Part shown: positions 1 through 6,703 of the stretch, piece by piece
Layout: each line of letters begins with the position of its first letter
Position numbering within the stretch: position 1 is the first letter of the stretch
Source: CAXQZM01 sp964228455
Lineage (GTDB): Bacteria > Pseudomonadota > Alphaproteobacteria > UBA7985
Reading direction: 5' to 3'
Assembly: GCA_964228455.1 (NCBI GenBank)
Contig: CAXQZM010000064.1
Coordinates: 1-7,982, forward strand
DNA: 7,982 bases
The notes under the pieces: generated by a model
Told to the model about the DNA's origin: nothing
Databases searched by the model: none
Seen by the model: only the letters and a program-made list of their open reading frames with translations
Translations under genes and position numbers: made by a program

Positions 1-554
1 ATGATGGCACCTTGAGTGATCGCCGTGGGTCACTTAACATAGATGATGAAGGAACACCTACTGCTGAGAATATCCTGATAGATGATGGGGTTCTTGTAGG
101 CTATATGCAAGATAGACAGAATGCACGGCTAATGGGGATGCAACCTACCGGAAATGGACGTCGCGAATCATATGAACATCAGCCCATGCCAAGAATGACC
201 AACACCTTCATGGCAGAAGGGCGCTATGGAGTAGAAGAGATGATCGGTTCCGTGAACGACGGAATTTATGCGACTAATTTTGGAGGGGGCCAAGTTGATA
301 TCGTCTCCGGCCAATTCACCTTCCAGTGCACGCAAGCCTATCGAATACGTGGCGGAAAAATTGCAGAACCCGTCAAAGGAGCCACCCTAATTGGAAACGG
401 ACCCGAGGCTATGAAAAAAGTTTCAATGGTCGGAAATGATTTTGCACTAGACCCAGGGGTTGGAACTTGTGGCAAAGCTGGCCAGGGGGTACCAGTCGGC
501 ATTGGACAACCTTCTTTGAAAATTGATTCAATAACAATTGGCGGAACAGGATAA
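1..554 (+). CDS. tldD: TldD metalloprotease subunit, C-terminal part (5' end outside window)
   Basis: TldD is the catalytic half of the TldD-TldE(PmbA) heterodimeric zinc protease, known in E. coli for microcin B17 maturation and CcdA antitoxin degradation; in most bacteria its natural substrate is unknown. The readable frame begins at base 3 with DGTLSDRRGSLNIDDEGTP and gives 183 residues, against about 475-480 for a full TldD, so roughly the last 40 percent is present. The family signature DEGTPT is visible near the start. The tail GTCGKAGQGVPVGIGQPSL holds the conserved cysteine (codon 468-470) that serves as the third zinc ligand in TldD; PmbA lacks it, which settles TldD over its paralogue. 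The HExxxH zinc motif would lie upstream, outside the window, so activity cannot be confirmed. An apparent TTG start at base 12 is internal. The TAA stop (552-554) shares its last base with the ATG of tadA, so the two are probably co-transcribed and translationally coupled. Confidence 0.95.
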   Translation, partial: DGTLSDRRGSLNIDDEGTPTAENILIDDGVLVGYMQDRQNARLMGMQPTGNGRRESYEHQPMPRMTNTFMAEGRYGVEEMIGSVNDGIYATNFGGGQVDIVSGQFTFQCTQAYRIRGGKIAEPVKGATLIGNGPEAMKKVSMVGNDFALDPGVGTCGKAGQGVPVGIGQPSLKIDSITIGGTG

Positions 555-985
555 TGATGCAGCGCGCTCTTGAGCTGGCGCGACAAGCCGGCCGATTGGG
601 TGAAGTTCCAGTTGGAGCCATTTTAACAAGGGGAAATGAGGTTATCGCTGAAGCTCACAACGAAGTGGAGGCAGCGGGGCAGTCTACACATCACGCAGAA
701 ATTTTGGCCATTCAGCGTGCAAGCGCTTCAACCGGACAAAAATTTTTAACAAATTGCACTCTTTGGGTGACGCTTGAGCCATGCCCAATGTGCGCTAGTG
801 CGATTGCTAATGCTCGCATAGGAAAGTTAATATTTGGTGCCAGTGACCCTAAATCTGGGGGCGTTTTGTTTGGCCCACAAATATTTGATCAGCCAACCTG
901 CCACCATGTTCCTGAAATTCAATCTGGACAAGGTGCCCAGGAGTCTGAGAGGCTTCTGCGGGAATTCTTTCAGAACCTTCGATAG
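554..985 (+). CDS. tadA: tRNA-specific adenosine deaminase TadA
   Basis: TadA is a cytoplasmic zinc enzyme that deaminates the wobble adenosine A34 to inosine in tRNA-Arg(ACG), allowing decoding of CGU/CGC/CGA. The 143-residue product has the whole cytidine/deoxycytidylate deaminase fold: GEVPVGAIL (16-24), the HAE zinc/catalytic motif (H47, A48, E49), VTLEPCPMCASAI (72-84) with zinc ligands C77 and C80, and GASDPKSGG (95-103). The C-terminal ESERLLREFF helix is typical of TadA and separates it from guanine or cytosine deaminases. The stretch before the catalytic His reads QSTHHAE where many TadA proteins have DPTAHAE. Two tandem ATGs (554 and 557) are possible starts. AGGA at 548-551 lies 5 bases from the second but only 2 from the first, so 557 may be used; the product differs by one Met. 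The N-terminus is short but keeps the first helix. The gene overlaps tldD by one base and faces purD, whose stop is 6 bases beyond. Confidence 0.96.
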   Translation: MMQRALELARQAGRLGEVPVGAILTRGNEVIAEAHNEVEAAGQSTHHAEILAIQRASASTGQKFLTNCTLWVTLEPCPMCASAIANARIGKLIFGASDPKSGGVLFGPQIFDQPTCHHVPEIQSGQGAQESERLLREFFQNLR

Positions 986-991
986 ACTTGC

Positions 992-2230
992 TTACTTCAA
1001 TGCTTGCCAACCTATATCGCTACGAAAAAATTTCCCACTCCACTTAACCTTTTTAGCAAGCTCATACACAGCTGCTTGCGCATCTTGGAGTGTCTCTCCT
1101 ACTCCTACGGCATTAATTACACGGCCGCCGCGTGTAACCAACATTCCATCCTCCAGCGCAGTGCCTGCATGAATCAAATGCGCTCCTGACGGAATTGTAT
1201 CAGGCAGCTCTATAGGCTCTCCTTTTTCATAGGCTCCTGGATAACCAGCTGAAGCTAGAACAACGGTCATAGCCGAACAATCATCCCAAACTGGACTTAT
1301 GGTTTCCCCACTCAATAAACCATTAATTATTGGCAGAAGCGGTGATTTCATCCGTGCCATTAGGACTTGGCATTCCGGATCACCAAAACGGACATTATAC
1401 TCTAAAACCTTGGGACCATTTGGTGTCAGCATAAAGCCAACAAATAAAACTCCGCAGAAAGGTGTTCCGCGATTGCACATAGTTTTAGCAATTGGGCGCA
1501 CTCCAATGTCAACAAGCTCGTCCTCAGTTAATCCGTCTGGCAGAATTCCAGGGCTATATGCACCCATCCCTCCGGTGTTCGGACCTACGTCACCTTCACC
1601 AACTCTCTTATGATCTTGTGCGGTTGTGAGCGGAATAATTTTTTCACCATTCACCAAAGCGAAAAGGGAAATTTCAGGACCCTCTAGCATTTCTTCAATA
1701 ATCAAAGGCTGATCGAGGAAAGATAACTCGTCAAGAGCACTTTTTGCTTCTTCATGGGTTTCACAAACAATAACTCCTTTTCCAGACGCTAAACCATCTG
1801 CCTTTATGACGACCCGTTGAGGCCAACTCTTTAGTGCCTTTTTAGCATTATCAACATTATCAAATCTTTCAAAAGCACCAGTGGGCACACCCGCTTCTGC
1901 CATTACACCTTTCGCGAATGATTTCGACGCCTCAAGTCTCGATCCCGTTTGGTCAGGGCCAAATACCCTGATTTTATTTTCTTCAAGAAGATTTACTAAA
2001 CCTCTGGTTAGTGGATCCTCAGGCCCAACCAGAACTAAGTCAGGTTGGAGAGAACATGCTAAATCTAATAGTCCCTCAACATTCCCGGATTCAATCAAAT
2101 GGCACTGCCCCAAGTCCGCAAGACCAGGATTACCGGGAGCGCAGTGCAGCTCGGTTTTAGGGTCATCTAATTTAATTTTACGGCCAAGGGCATGCTCCCG
2201 GCCACCACTTCCTATTAACAAAATACGCAT
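992..2230 (-). CDS. purD: Phosphoribosylamine-glycine ligase (GAR synthetase) PurD
   Basis: PurD joins phosphoribosylamine and glycine using ATP to form glycinamide ribonucleotide, the second step of de novo purine synthesis, in the cytoplasm. The frame stays open to a TTG at 2233, but the ATG at 2230 gives the family's usual opening (MRILLIGSGGREHAL), so 2230 is chosen; the product is 412 residues, close to the usual 420-430. Domains run in family order: N-terminal GSGGREHAL (7-15) and GPE (69-71); ATP-grasp KADGLASGKGV (143-153), QDHKR (205-209), GPNTGGMGAYSP (216-227); metal/ATP site LEYNVRFGDPECQ (276-288); C-terminal GYPGAYEKG (329-337), HAGT (354-357) and the terminal DIGWQAL. All key motifs are intact. 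A GGGGAT run (2247-2242, - strand) is the best Shine-Dalgarno candidate but sits 13 bases from the ATG, which is long. The gene is monocistronic here: divergent from xseA, convergent with tadA. Confidence 0.97.
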   Translation of the reverse strand: MRILLIGSGGREHALGRKIKLDDPKTELHCAPGNPGLADLGQCHLIESGNVEGLLDLACSLQPDLVLVGPEDPLTRGLVNLLEENKIRVFGPDQTGSRLEASKSFAKGVMAEAGVPTGAFERFDNVDNAKKALKSWPQRVVIKADGLASGKGVIVCETHEEAKSALDELSFLDQPLIIEEMLEGPEISLFALVNGEKIIPLTTAQDHKRVGEGDVGPNTGGMGAYSPGILPDGLTEDELVDIGVRPIAKTMCNRGTPFCGVLFVGFMLTPNGPKVLEYNVRFGDPECQVLMARMKSPLLPIINGLLSGETISPVWDDCSAMTVVLASAGYPGAYEKGEPIELPDTIPSGAHLIHAGTALEDGMLVTRGGRVINAVGVGETLQDAQAAVYELAKKVKWSGKFFRSDIGWQALK

Positions 2231-2238
2231 CAATTTGC

Positions 2239-2264
2239 TTTATCCCCAAAGCGAAGGGGGTAAA
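2239..2264. promoter_or_regulatory. Imperfect inverted repeat in the purD-xseA divergent gap
   Basis: Arms TTTATCCCC (2239-2247) and GGGGGTAAA (2256-2264) can pair over 9 bp with one G-T pair around an 8-base loop, AAAGCGAA. Each G-run is also the only Shine-Dalgarno-like sequence for the gene it faces: the 4-G block ends 13 bases before the ATG of purD on one strand and 13 bases before the ATG of xseA on the other. The arms overlap a second possible hairpin, GCTTT (2237-2241) with AAAGC (2248-2252), which could not form at the same time. The whole gap is 42 bases (2231-2272) and must carry whatever start signals are not inside the coding regions. No convincing -35/-10 pair was found. Whether the symmetry is a protein-binding site, an RNA structure sequestering the ribosome site, or chance is unknown. 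Confidence 0.4.
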
Positions 2265-2272
2265 AAGCCCTA

Positions 2273-3682
2273 ATGATATCAAGTTCAAGCAATGCTCCTG
2301 TCTATTCCGTCAGTCAAATATCTTCTGAGGTAAAACGAACACTAGAAGACCGTTTCGAGCGCGTGCGGATAAGAGGCGAGGTTTCGAGGACTACTCAAGC
2401 ACGATCAGGTCATTTTTATTTCGCACTTAAAGATGATAGAGCTGTCATTGATGCCGTTGCATGGAAAGGCATTGCTCATCATTTTCCATTTGAAATCACT
2501 GAAGGCATGGAGCTCATTGCAACGGGAAAGCTAACTTCTTACCCTGGGCAATCGAAGTATCAACTTATTGTTGAGCATGTAGAATTGGCGGGTGAAGGCG
2601 CACTCCTAAAGCTTCTTGAAGATCGCAAGCAGGCGTTACAAAAAGAAGGACTATTTCGCGAAGAGCTAAAACAGCAATTACCACTTTTACCTCGAAACAT
2701 CGGAGTTGTTTCGTCACCGAATGGCGCCGTAATAAGAGATATTTGGCATCGTGTAAACGATCGATTCCCCTTACCTATCAAGCTTTGGCCCGTCCTAGTC
2801 CAAGGACGAAGTGCGGCTGAGCAAATTGCAAATGCAATTGATGGATTCTCAAATCTGCCAGACCATGAAAAGCCCGATGTCCTTATTGTTGCGAGAGGAG
2901 GAGGGTCATTAGAGGATCTCTGGGCTTTCAACGAAGAGATTGTCATACGTGCAGCAGCCCGCTGTCGAATCCCCCTTATTTCAGCAATCGGCCACGAAAC
3001 TGACACGACCTTGTTAGATTATGTTGCAGACCTACGCGCACCCACTCCCACCGCCGCAGCTGAATTCGCCGTGCCAGTTCGTTTAGACTTACTCAATGAA
3101 ACAAACGATTCTGGCTATCGATTAAAGCGTGCACTACAACTTTTATTTACACAATCGAAACAGGGTTTGGACGACTTGAGCCGAGCTTTAAGTGATCCCA
3201 AAGCTTTGCTTAATCGATCTATGCAGGATTTAGACCTAATTACCGGTAACATAGACCAAACCATTCAGAATTATCTGAGGCAAATAAGGCTTAGAATTAG
3301 CGAGGCAGCTGCGTCAATAAAACACCCAGAGGTTTCGCTGAGATCCAAATTAGCATTGCTCAACTCCCTTGATACACAAAGCCGCCTGCGACAAGGGCTG
3401 GTAAGATACCTTAAACACGCGGCGGTAGAAGTGGAGACATTATTCAACTCAATTCATGCTCGACACTCGGCCCGCGAGGCATTGCGCGCTCAAGGATGGG
3501 TTACGGTCAAAGGTTCAAACGGCAAAACCTTAATAAGTGCGACCCAAATAAAACCTGGCCACAAATTTAAGTTAGATTTTCTTGATGGTGTCGCAAACGT
3601 GCTCGGCGCTGGGAACGAGCGATCACAAAAGAAACCAAAGAGCTTAGATCCCCCGGTTTCGGAACAGGATACTCTTTTCTAA
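2273..3682 (+). CDS. xseA: Exodeoxyribonuclease VII large subunit XseA
   Basis: XseA is the catalytic subunit of exonuclease VII, which with several copies of the small subunit XseB degrades single-stranded DNA in both directions to short oligonucleotides during repair. The 469-residue product has the expected order: an N-terminal OB-fold (about 10-104, with IRGEVSR and GHFYFALKD), the catalytic core with GVVSSPNGAVIRDI (144-157), RGGGSLEDLWAFN (208-220) and SAIGHETDTTLLDY (237-250) leading into DLRAPTPTAAAE (253-264), then a long helical coiled-coil region (about 270-400) that carries XseB in the family, and a small C-terminal domain. Length is within the family range. The start at 2273 is preceded by GAAGGGGG (2253-2260), a purine-rich but distant ribosome site. 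xseB is not in the window. The stop TAA shares its last base with the ATG of the M23 peptidase gene, so the two are probably one transcript. Confidence 0.97.
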   Translation: MISSSSNAPVYSVSQISSEVKRTLEDRFERVRIRGEVSRTTQARSGHFYFALKDDRAVIDAVAWKGIAHHFPFEITEGMELIATGKLTSYPGQSKYQLIVEHVELAGEGALLKLLEDRKQALQKEGLFREELKQQLPLLPRNIGVVSSPNGAVIRDIWHRVNDRFPLPIKLWPVLVQGRSAAEQIANAIDGFSNLPDHEKPDVLIVARGGGSLEDLWAFNEEIVIRAAARCRIPLISAIGHETDTTLLDYVADLRAPTPTAAAEFAVPVRLDLLNETNDSGYRLKRALQLLFTQSKQGLDDLSRALSDPKALLNRSMQDLDLITGNIDQTIQNYLRQIRLRISEAAASIKHPEVSLRSKLALLNSLDTQSRLRQGLVRYLKHAAVEVETLFNSIHARHSAREALRAQGWVTVKGSNGKTLISATQIKPGHKFKLDFLDGVANVLGAGNERSQKKPKSLDPPVSEQDTLF

Positions 3683-4512
3683 TGCTAATAGCTCGCTTCG
3701 CGATCCAACTTTTTTTTGTTGTTGCGTCTGCTAGTGCAAGTTTTGGTGACGAGGAAAAGTTAAACTTAGTTGGCGCGTTTGAGCAAGGCGGACTGGTCGT
3801 CGGACACTCCAACCCTGAAGCTAAGGTCATGATGAACGGACAGAATGTTAGAGTTTTCTCTGACGGCAGATTTCTAATTGGATTTGGACACGAAGCAGGA
3901 GCAGAGCATGATCTTCTCATACACTGGCCATCTGGCCGCCTTGAGATTAAAACCTTATTCGTTAATCAACGTACCTATGCCATCCAAAGGATAGAAGGTG
4001 TGGAGCAAGCAAAGGTTACCCCTCCATCCAGCGCATCGACACAGATAACTAGAGAAACTCGGGAAATACGCGCGGCCCGCAGCGCGGAAACCCATGATGC
4101 ACTCTTCGATGCAGGTTGGATCTGGCCCGTTTCTGGCCGCGTCACCGGGGTATATGGCAGCCAGAGGGTGTATAACGGAAACCCAGGGCCGCCGCATTGG
4201 GGAATAGACATCGCAAGCCCAGCGAACACTCCTATTCTAGCTCCCTCATCAGGCGTAGTGCGTTTGGTGCATCAAAATAATTTCTATGCGGGCGGATTAG
4301 TAATTCTTGATCATGGATACGGCCTTACTTCATCGTTCTTGCACATGAATACGATCGATGTGAATCCTGGAGATATTATTCGAATTGGGCAAAGATTAGG
4401 GTCAGTAGGATCAACGGGGCGTTCAACTGGCCCCCATCTAGACTGGCGAATAAATTTAGGACCAGACCTTAGACTAGACGCAGCGCTGCTACCTCTTCCT
4501 GTCGGGCCCTAA
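3682..4512 (+). CDS. Secreted M23 (LytM-like) family metallopeptidase
   Basis: The 276-residue protein is probably a periplasmic peptidoglycan endopeptidase or a non-catalytic LytM regulator of cell-wall hydrolases. Residues 1-19 look like a Sec signal peptide (hydrophobic AIQLFFVVASASA, likely cleavage near A19). Residues about 28-105 form a beta-rich N-terminal domain (GGLVVGHSNPEAKVMMNG, DGRFLIGFG) that I recognise from this proteobacterial subfamily. A low-complexity, charged linker (about 112-140) leads to the M23 domain (about 145-270). It has HWGIDIA (H172 and D176, the first two zinc ligands), the LHM histidine (H221) and GPHLDWRIN (H252). The usual HxH motif here reads H-L-D, with D254 in place of the third zinc-ligand histidine. 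I believe related proteobacterial M23 proteins share this, but activity is uncertain. The gene overlaps xseA by one base and its stop overlaps the lpxK stop by 4 bases on the opposite strand. Confidence 0.9.
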   Translation: MLIARFAIQLFFVVASASASFGDEEKLNLVGAFEQGGLVVGHSNPEAKVMMNGQNVRVFSDGRFLIGFGHEAGAEHDLLIHWPSGRLEIKTLFVNQRTYAIQRIEGVEQAKVTPPSSASTQITRETREIRAARSAETHDALFDAGWIWPVSGRVTGVYGSQRVYNGNPGPPHWGIDIASPANTPILAPSSGVVRLVHQNNFYAGGLVILDHGYGLTSSFLHMNTIDVNPGDIIRIGQRLGSVGSTGRSTGPHLDWRINLGPDLRLDAALLPLPVGP

Positions 4513-5420
4513 AGCAGGTCTAGTAATCTTGATAAAATTAATTGTGGATCTCGAAATCTTACTCCGTAAGAAATCGGACTAACAACACGTTGTAAATTCT
4601 CTGGGAGTCTAACCCAATCTTTCTTGGTAGTAAGAAGATCATGAGTTTTAGAGCTCTCCTCTATAATATCTAGCTCCATTTTTGAAAATGGGTGATGATC
4701 AGCAAAGCCCTCAAACCAGTCCACCACCACGCCGAGTTCTCTAAGAGTCAGAGAGAACTTATTTGGATCAGCGATACCACAGAATGCACCAACTGGACGA
4801 ACTTGTTTCCAACCTGGCGGCAACTCCGCTTTAATCGCAACCTCTCGACCTACCTCAAAACATATGTCAACTGAACGAGAGCCTAATCCAAACCATTGCC
4901 GCAGGGGACCTGCAGGAATTGGATATCCATTTCCAAGCCCGTCTTCGTGGTGTCGAACCTCAATGGATATATCTTTCACTAATTTATGATGTTGCAAACC
5001 ATCATCAAGCAAAAGAAAGTCAGCTCCATCATTTACAGCTAACTCAGCTGCTTTAAGTCGATTTGCTGCCACATACGTTGGGCAAATATCGGCATGTAGA
5101 AGTGGTTCATCACCAACCTCCTCCCAAGAGTGAATACTCGGATCCACCCGCAAACACTCATTGCTTAGTCTACCATAACCTCGGGAAAGTATTGCTGGAC
5201 GATACCCTTGAACAATAAAAATTTTTGCCAGCGCCTGGGTAACCGGCGTCTTACCAGCACCACCTGCTGTAAGATTTCCTATACAAATGACTGGCCGTGA
5301 AGCTGTCTTTGGAGATATGACTGCTCTGTTTATAGCGTCAATGCAGGCATAAACTAACCCCGCAGGCAAGAGCGCCATAGATCGCATTCCTCGCTCATTC
5401 CACCACTTGGGTCGATTCAT
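4509..5420 (-). CDS. lpxK: Tetraacyldisaccharide 4'-kinase LpxK
   Basis: LpxK phosphorylates the 4' position of the lipid A tetraacyl-disaccharide to make lipid IVA, at the cytoplasmic face of the inner membrane. The 303-residue product is slightly short for the family (about 310-340). It has an amphipathic/hydrophobic N-terminus (ALLPAGLVYACIDAINR) suited to membrane association, the P-loop GNLTAGGAGKTPV (48-60, K57 and T58), SRGYG (79-83), GDEP (103-106), the Walker B-like catalytic LLLDDGLQHH (136-145), GNGYPIPAGPLRQ (163-175), DHHPFS (241-246) and TTKKDWVRLP (264-273). The segment before GNG reads SIEVRHHEDGLGNG, where many LpxK proteins have an aspartate (VVD) at the position of H157, and TKKD replaces the commoner TEKD. 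The ATG at 5420 overlaps the waaA stop as ATGA. A good ribosome site, GGTGAGG on the - strand (5434-5428), sits 7 bases upstream inside waaA. Confidence 0.96.
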   Translation of the reverse strand: MNRPKWWNERGMRSMALLPAGLVYACIDAINRAVISPKTASRPVICIGNLTAGGAGKTPVTQALAKIFIVQGYRPAILSRGYGRLSNECLRVDPSIHSWEEVGDEPLLHADICPTYVAANRLKAAELAVNDGADFLLLDDGLQHHKLVKDISIEVRHHEDGLGNGYPIPAGPLRQWFGLGSRSVDICFEVGREVAIKAELPPGWKQVRPVGAFCGIADPNKFSLTLRELGVVVDWFEGFADHHPFSKMELDIIEESSKTHDLLTTKKDWVRLPENLQRVVSPISYGVRFRDPQLILSRLLDLL

Positions 5421-6703
5421 ATTGAAGCCTCACCAATTATCTCAGAAACCTTTGGCAGCAGTGCACTAGAATATAAGCGCAAAACATCAGCTTGACTATC
5501 AACCAGCAACTTGGCCCGCGATATCAGCTCTTGTCGCCTGCCGTGGTCAGATAAAAGCAAATCCACCACATCATAAAGAGAGTTAGGATCCGAAATTTGG
5601 ACTAGCGCATCGTGTTGTGCGAATAAATCGACCAAATCAAGTTGGCTTTCCATATGCGCACCAACTAATACTGAAGATCCATTGCGTGCCGGCTCAATTG
5701 GATTATGGCCACCAATGCCAGGGACGAGTGAACCAGCAACTAAAGCAACCTCAACAGTTCGGTACAATGGCCCTAGGACGCCTAGCTGGTCAACTAACAG
5801 AATAGAGTGAGCAGCAATCATATCCGGTCCCTCAGAATAAAGCGCATGCGTTCTATTGGTTAAAAGAGTAGATTGAATATCCGGGACCCGCTCAACATGG
5901 CGAGGAGCGATTACTGTAATCAAACTAGGGTGTTGGCTCTTGAGTCGCTCATGAACATCTAATATGACTTCTTCCTCGCCTGGATGAGTATTTGCAGCAA
6001 ACCAAACTGGCCGGTCCAAAAACGCAGCCTGCCAGCCATCTATCTCTGTTTTAGAGGCGGGCAATGGATCCCCTGCGAACTTAATGTTCCCTGCAGTTAC
6101 CGTCCGGTCAGCACCGAGTTGTTGAAATCTATGTTGATCCCTGGCACTCTGTGCAAGCACAGAGTCAAAGACGGAAAACAACTGACGTGCCATGCTGTTA
6201 AATTGTTGCCAACGACTGAATGATAAATCTGATAGCCTTCCATTTACCAGGTGAATTGGCACCCCACGCAATTTGCATTGCTGCAACAAATTAGGCCAAA
6301 CTTCCGACTCTGCCCAAACGCCTACGTCCGGCCTCCAGGAATCCAAAAACCTTTGAACCCAAACAGGATGGTCTAAAGGAAGAAATTGATGCTGGGCTCT
6401 CTCAGGAAGTCTTGTTTCAATCAAATTAGCTGATGCAATGGTGCCACTCGTGATTAAAGCCTCTGCTTTTGGATATGAGGAAAGAAGAAGCTGAACAAGC
6501 GGCAAAATAGAGAGTGTTTCTCCTATTGAAGCGCCGTGAAACCATATCAAGGGTGCGTTAGCTCTGCGCTTAGTCGCTATTCCTCTTCTCTCGCGCACTC
6601 GAAACGGAAGTTCTTTTTGAATGAGCCTTCGCCTGATCAACAACAGGTGGAAAAATGGCCAGAATAGCCATGTTACTATAGAATATAGCCAAAGCGTAAT
6701 CAT
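5417..6703 (-). CDS. waaA: 3-deoxy-D-manno-octulosonic acid (Kdo) transferase WaaA
   Basis: WaaA (KdtA) transfers Kdo from CMP-Kdo to lipid IVA at the inner membrane; most proteobacterial forms add two residues. The open frame reaches a start at 6748, but the ATG at 6703 is preferred: it overlaps the pmbA stop as ATGA, the same junction as waaA-lpxK, and opens the protein with the usual membrane anchor (MITLWLYSIVTWLFWPFF, about 3-23). This gives 428 residues, normal for the family. Motifs include WFHGASIGE (54-62; E62 matches the catalytic base of characterised WaaA), GVWAESEVWPNLL (128-140), NGRLSD (154-159), GNIKFAGDP (205-213), APRH (266-269) and GGHNPIEPARNG (331-342) for nucleotide-sugar binding, in the two-domain GT-B order. 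The ribosome site upstream is weak (GGACGCGG), so translation probably depends on coupling to pmbA. It is the middle gene of a pmbA-waaA-lpxK block. Confidence 0.96.
   Translation of the reverse strand: MITLWLYSIVTWLFWPFFHLLLIRRRLIQKELPFRVRERRGIATKRRANAPLIWFHGASIGETLSILPLVQLLLSSYPKAEALITSGTIASANLIETRLPERAQHQFLPLDHPVWVQRFLDSWRPDVGVWAESEVWPNLLQQCKLRGVPIHLVNGRLSDLSFSRWQQFNSMARQLFSVFDSVLAQSARDQHRFQQLGADRTVTAGNIKFAGDPLPASKTEIDGWQAAFLDRPVWFAANTHPGEEEVILDVHERLKSQHPSLITVIAPRHVERVPDIQSTLLTNRTHALYSEGPDMIAAHSILLVDQLGVLGPLYRTVEVALVAGSLVPGIGGHNPIEPARNGSSVLVGAHMESQLDLVDLFAQHDALVQISDPNSLYDVVDLLLSDHGRRQELISRAKLLVDSQADVLRLYSSALLPKVSEIIGEASI
5428..5434 (-). promoter_or_regulatory. Ribosome binding site of lpxK
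   Basis: On the - strand the sequence reads GGTGAGG followed by 7 bases and the ATG at 5420. It lies within the last codons of waaA and is the clearest Shine-Dalgarno sequence in the window. It supports the chosen lpxK start and suggests that lpxK can be initiated independently as well as by coupling to waaA termination through the ATGA overlap. Confidence 0.65.
6146..6165. repeat. Perfect 9-bp inverted repeat inside waaA
   Basis: Arms ACTCTGTGC (6146-6154) and GCACAGAGT (6157-6165) are exact reverse complements separated by AA. On the coding (-) strand the palindrome covers codons for DSVLAQSA, a part of WaaA that is reasonably conserved, so protein constraint may explain it. No T-run follows on either strand, so it does not look like a terminator. 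It could form a tight hairpin in the mRNA or be chance. Confidence 0.5.

Noticed and set aside
834..1189. Small + strand frames across the tadA-purD junction
   Set aside because: They overlap well-supported genes in other frames, have no recognisable motifs, and read as shadows.
2231..2233. TTG at 2233 as the purD start
   Set aside because: The ATG at 2230 is next in frame, is the stronger codon, and gives the standard MRILLIGSGGREHAL opening. The TTG adds only one residue.
2273..2310. Possible - strand promoter for purD within the xseA start (TAGACA and TATCAT)
   Set aside because: The spacing between the two boxes is about 20 bases, too long for a normal sigma-70 promoter, and the boxes were picked by eye. 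Not strong enough to annotate.
2560..3006. 148-residue - strand frame inside xseA
   Set aside because: It is Ser/Arg-rich, as expected of an antisense shadow, and lies wholly within the conserved catalytic core of xseA.
4498..4518. Hairpin CCTG/CAGG at the M23-lpxK junction as a bidirectional terminator
   Set aside because: Only 4 bp of stem with a 13-base loop and no T-run on either strand.
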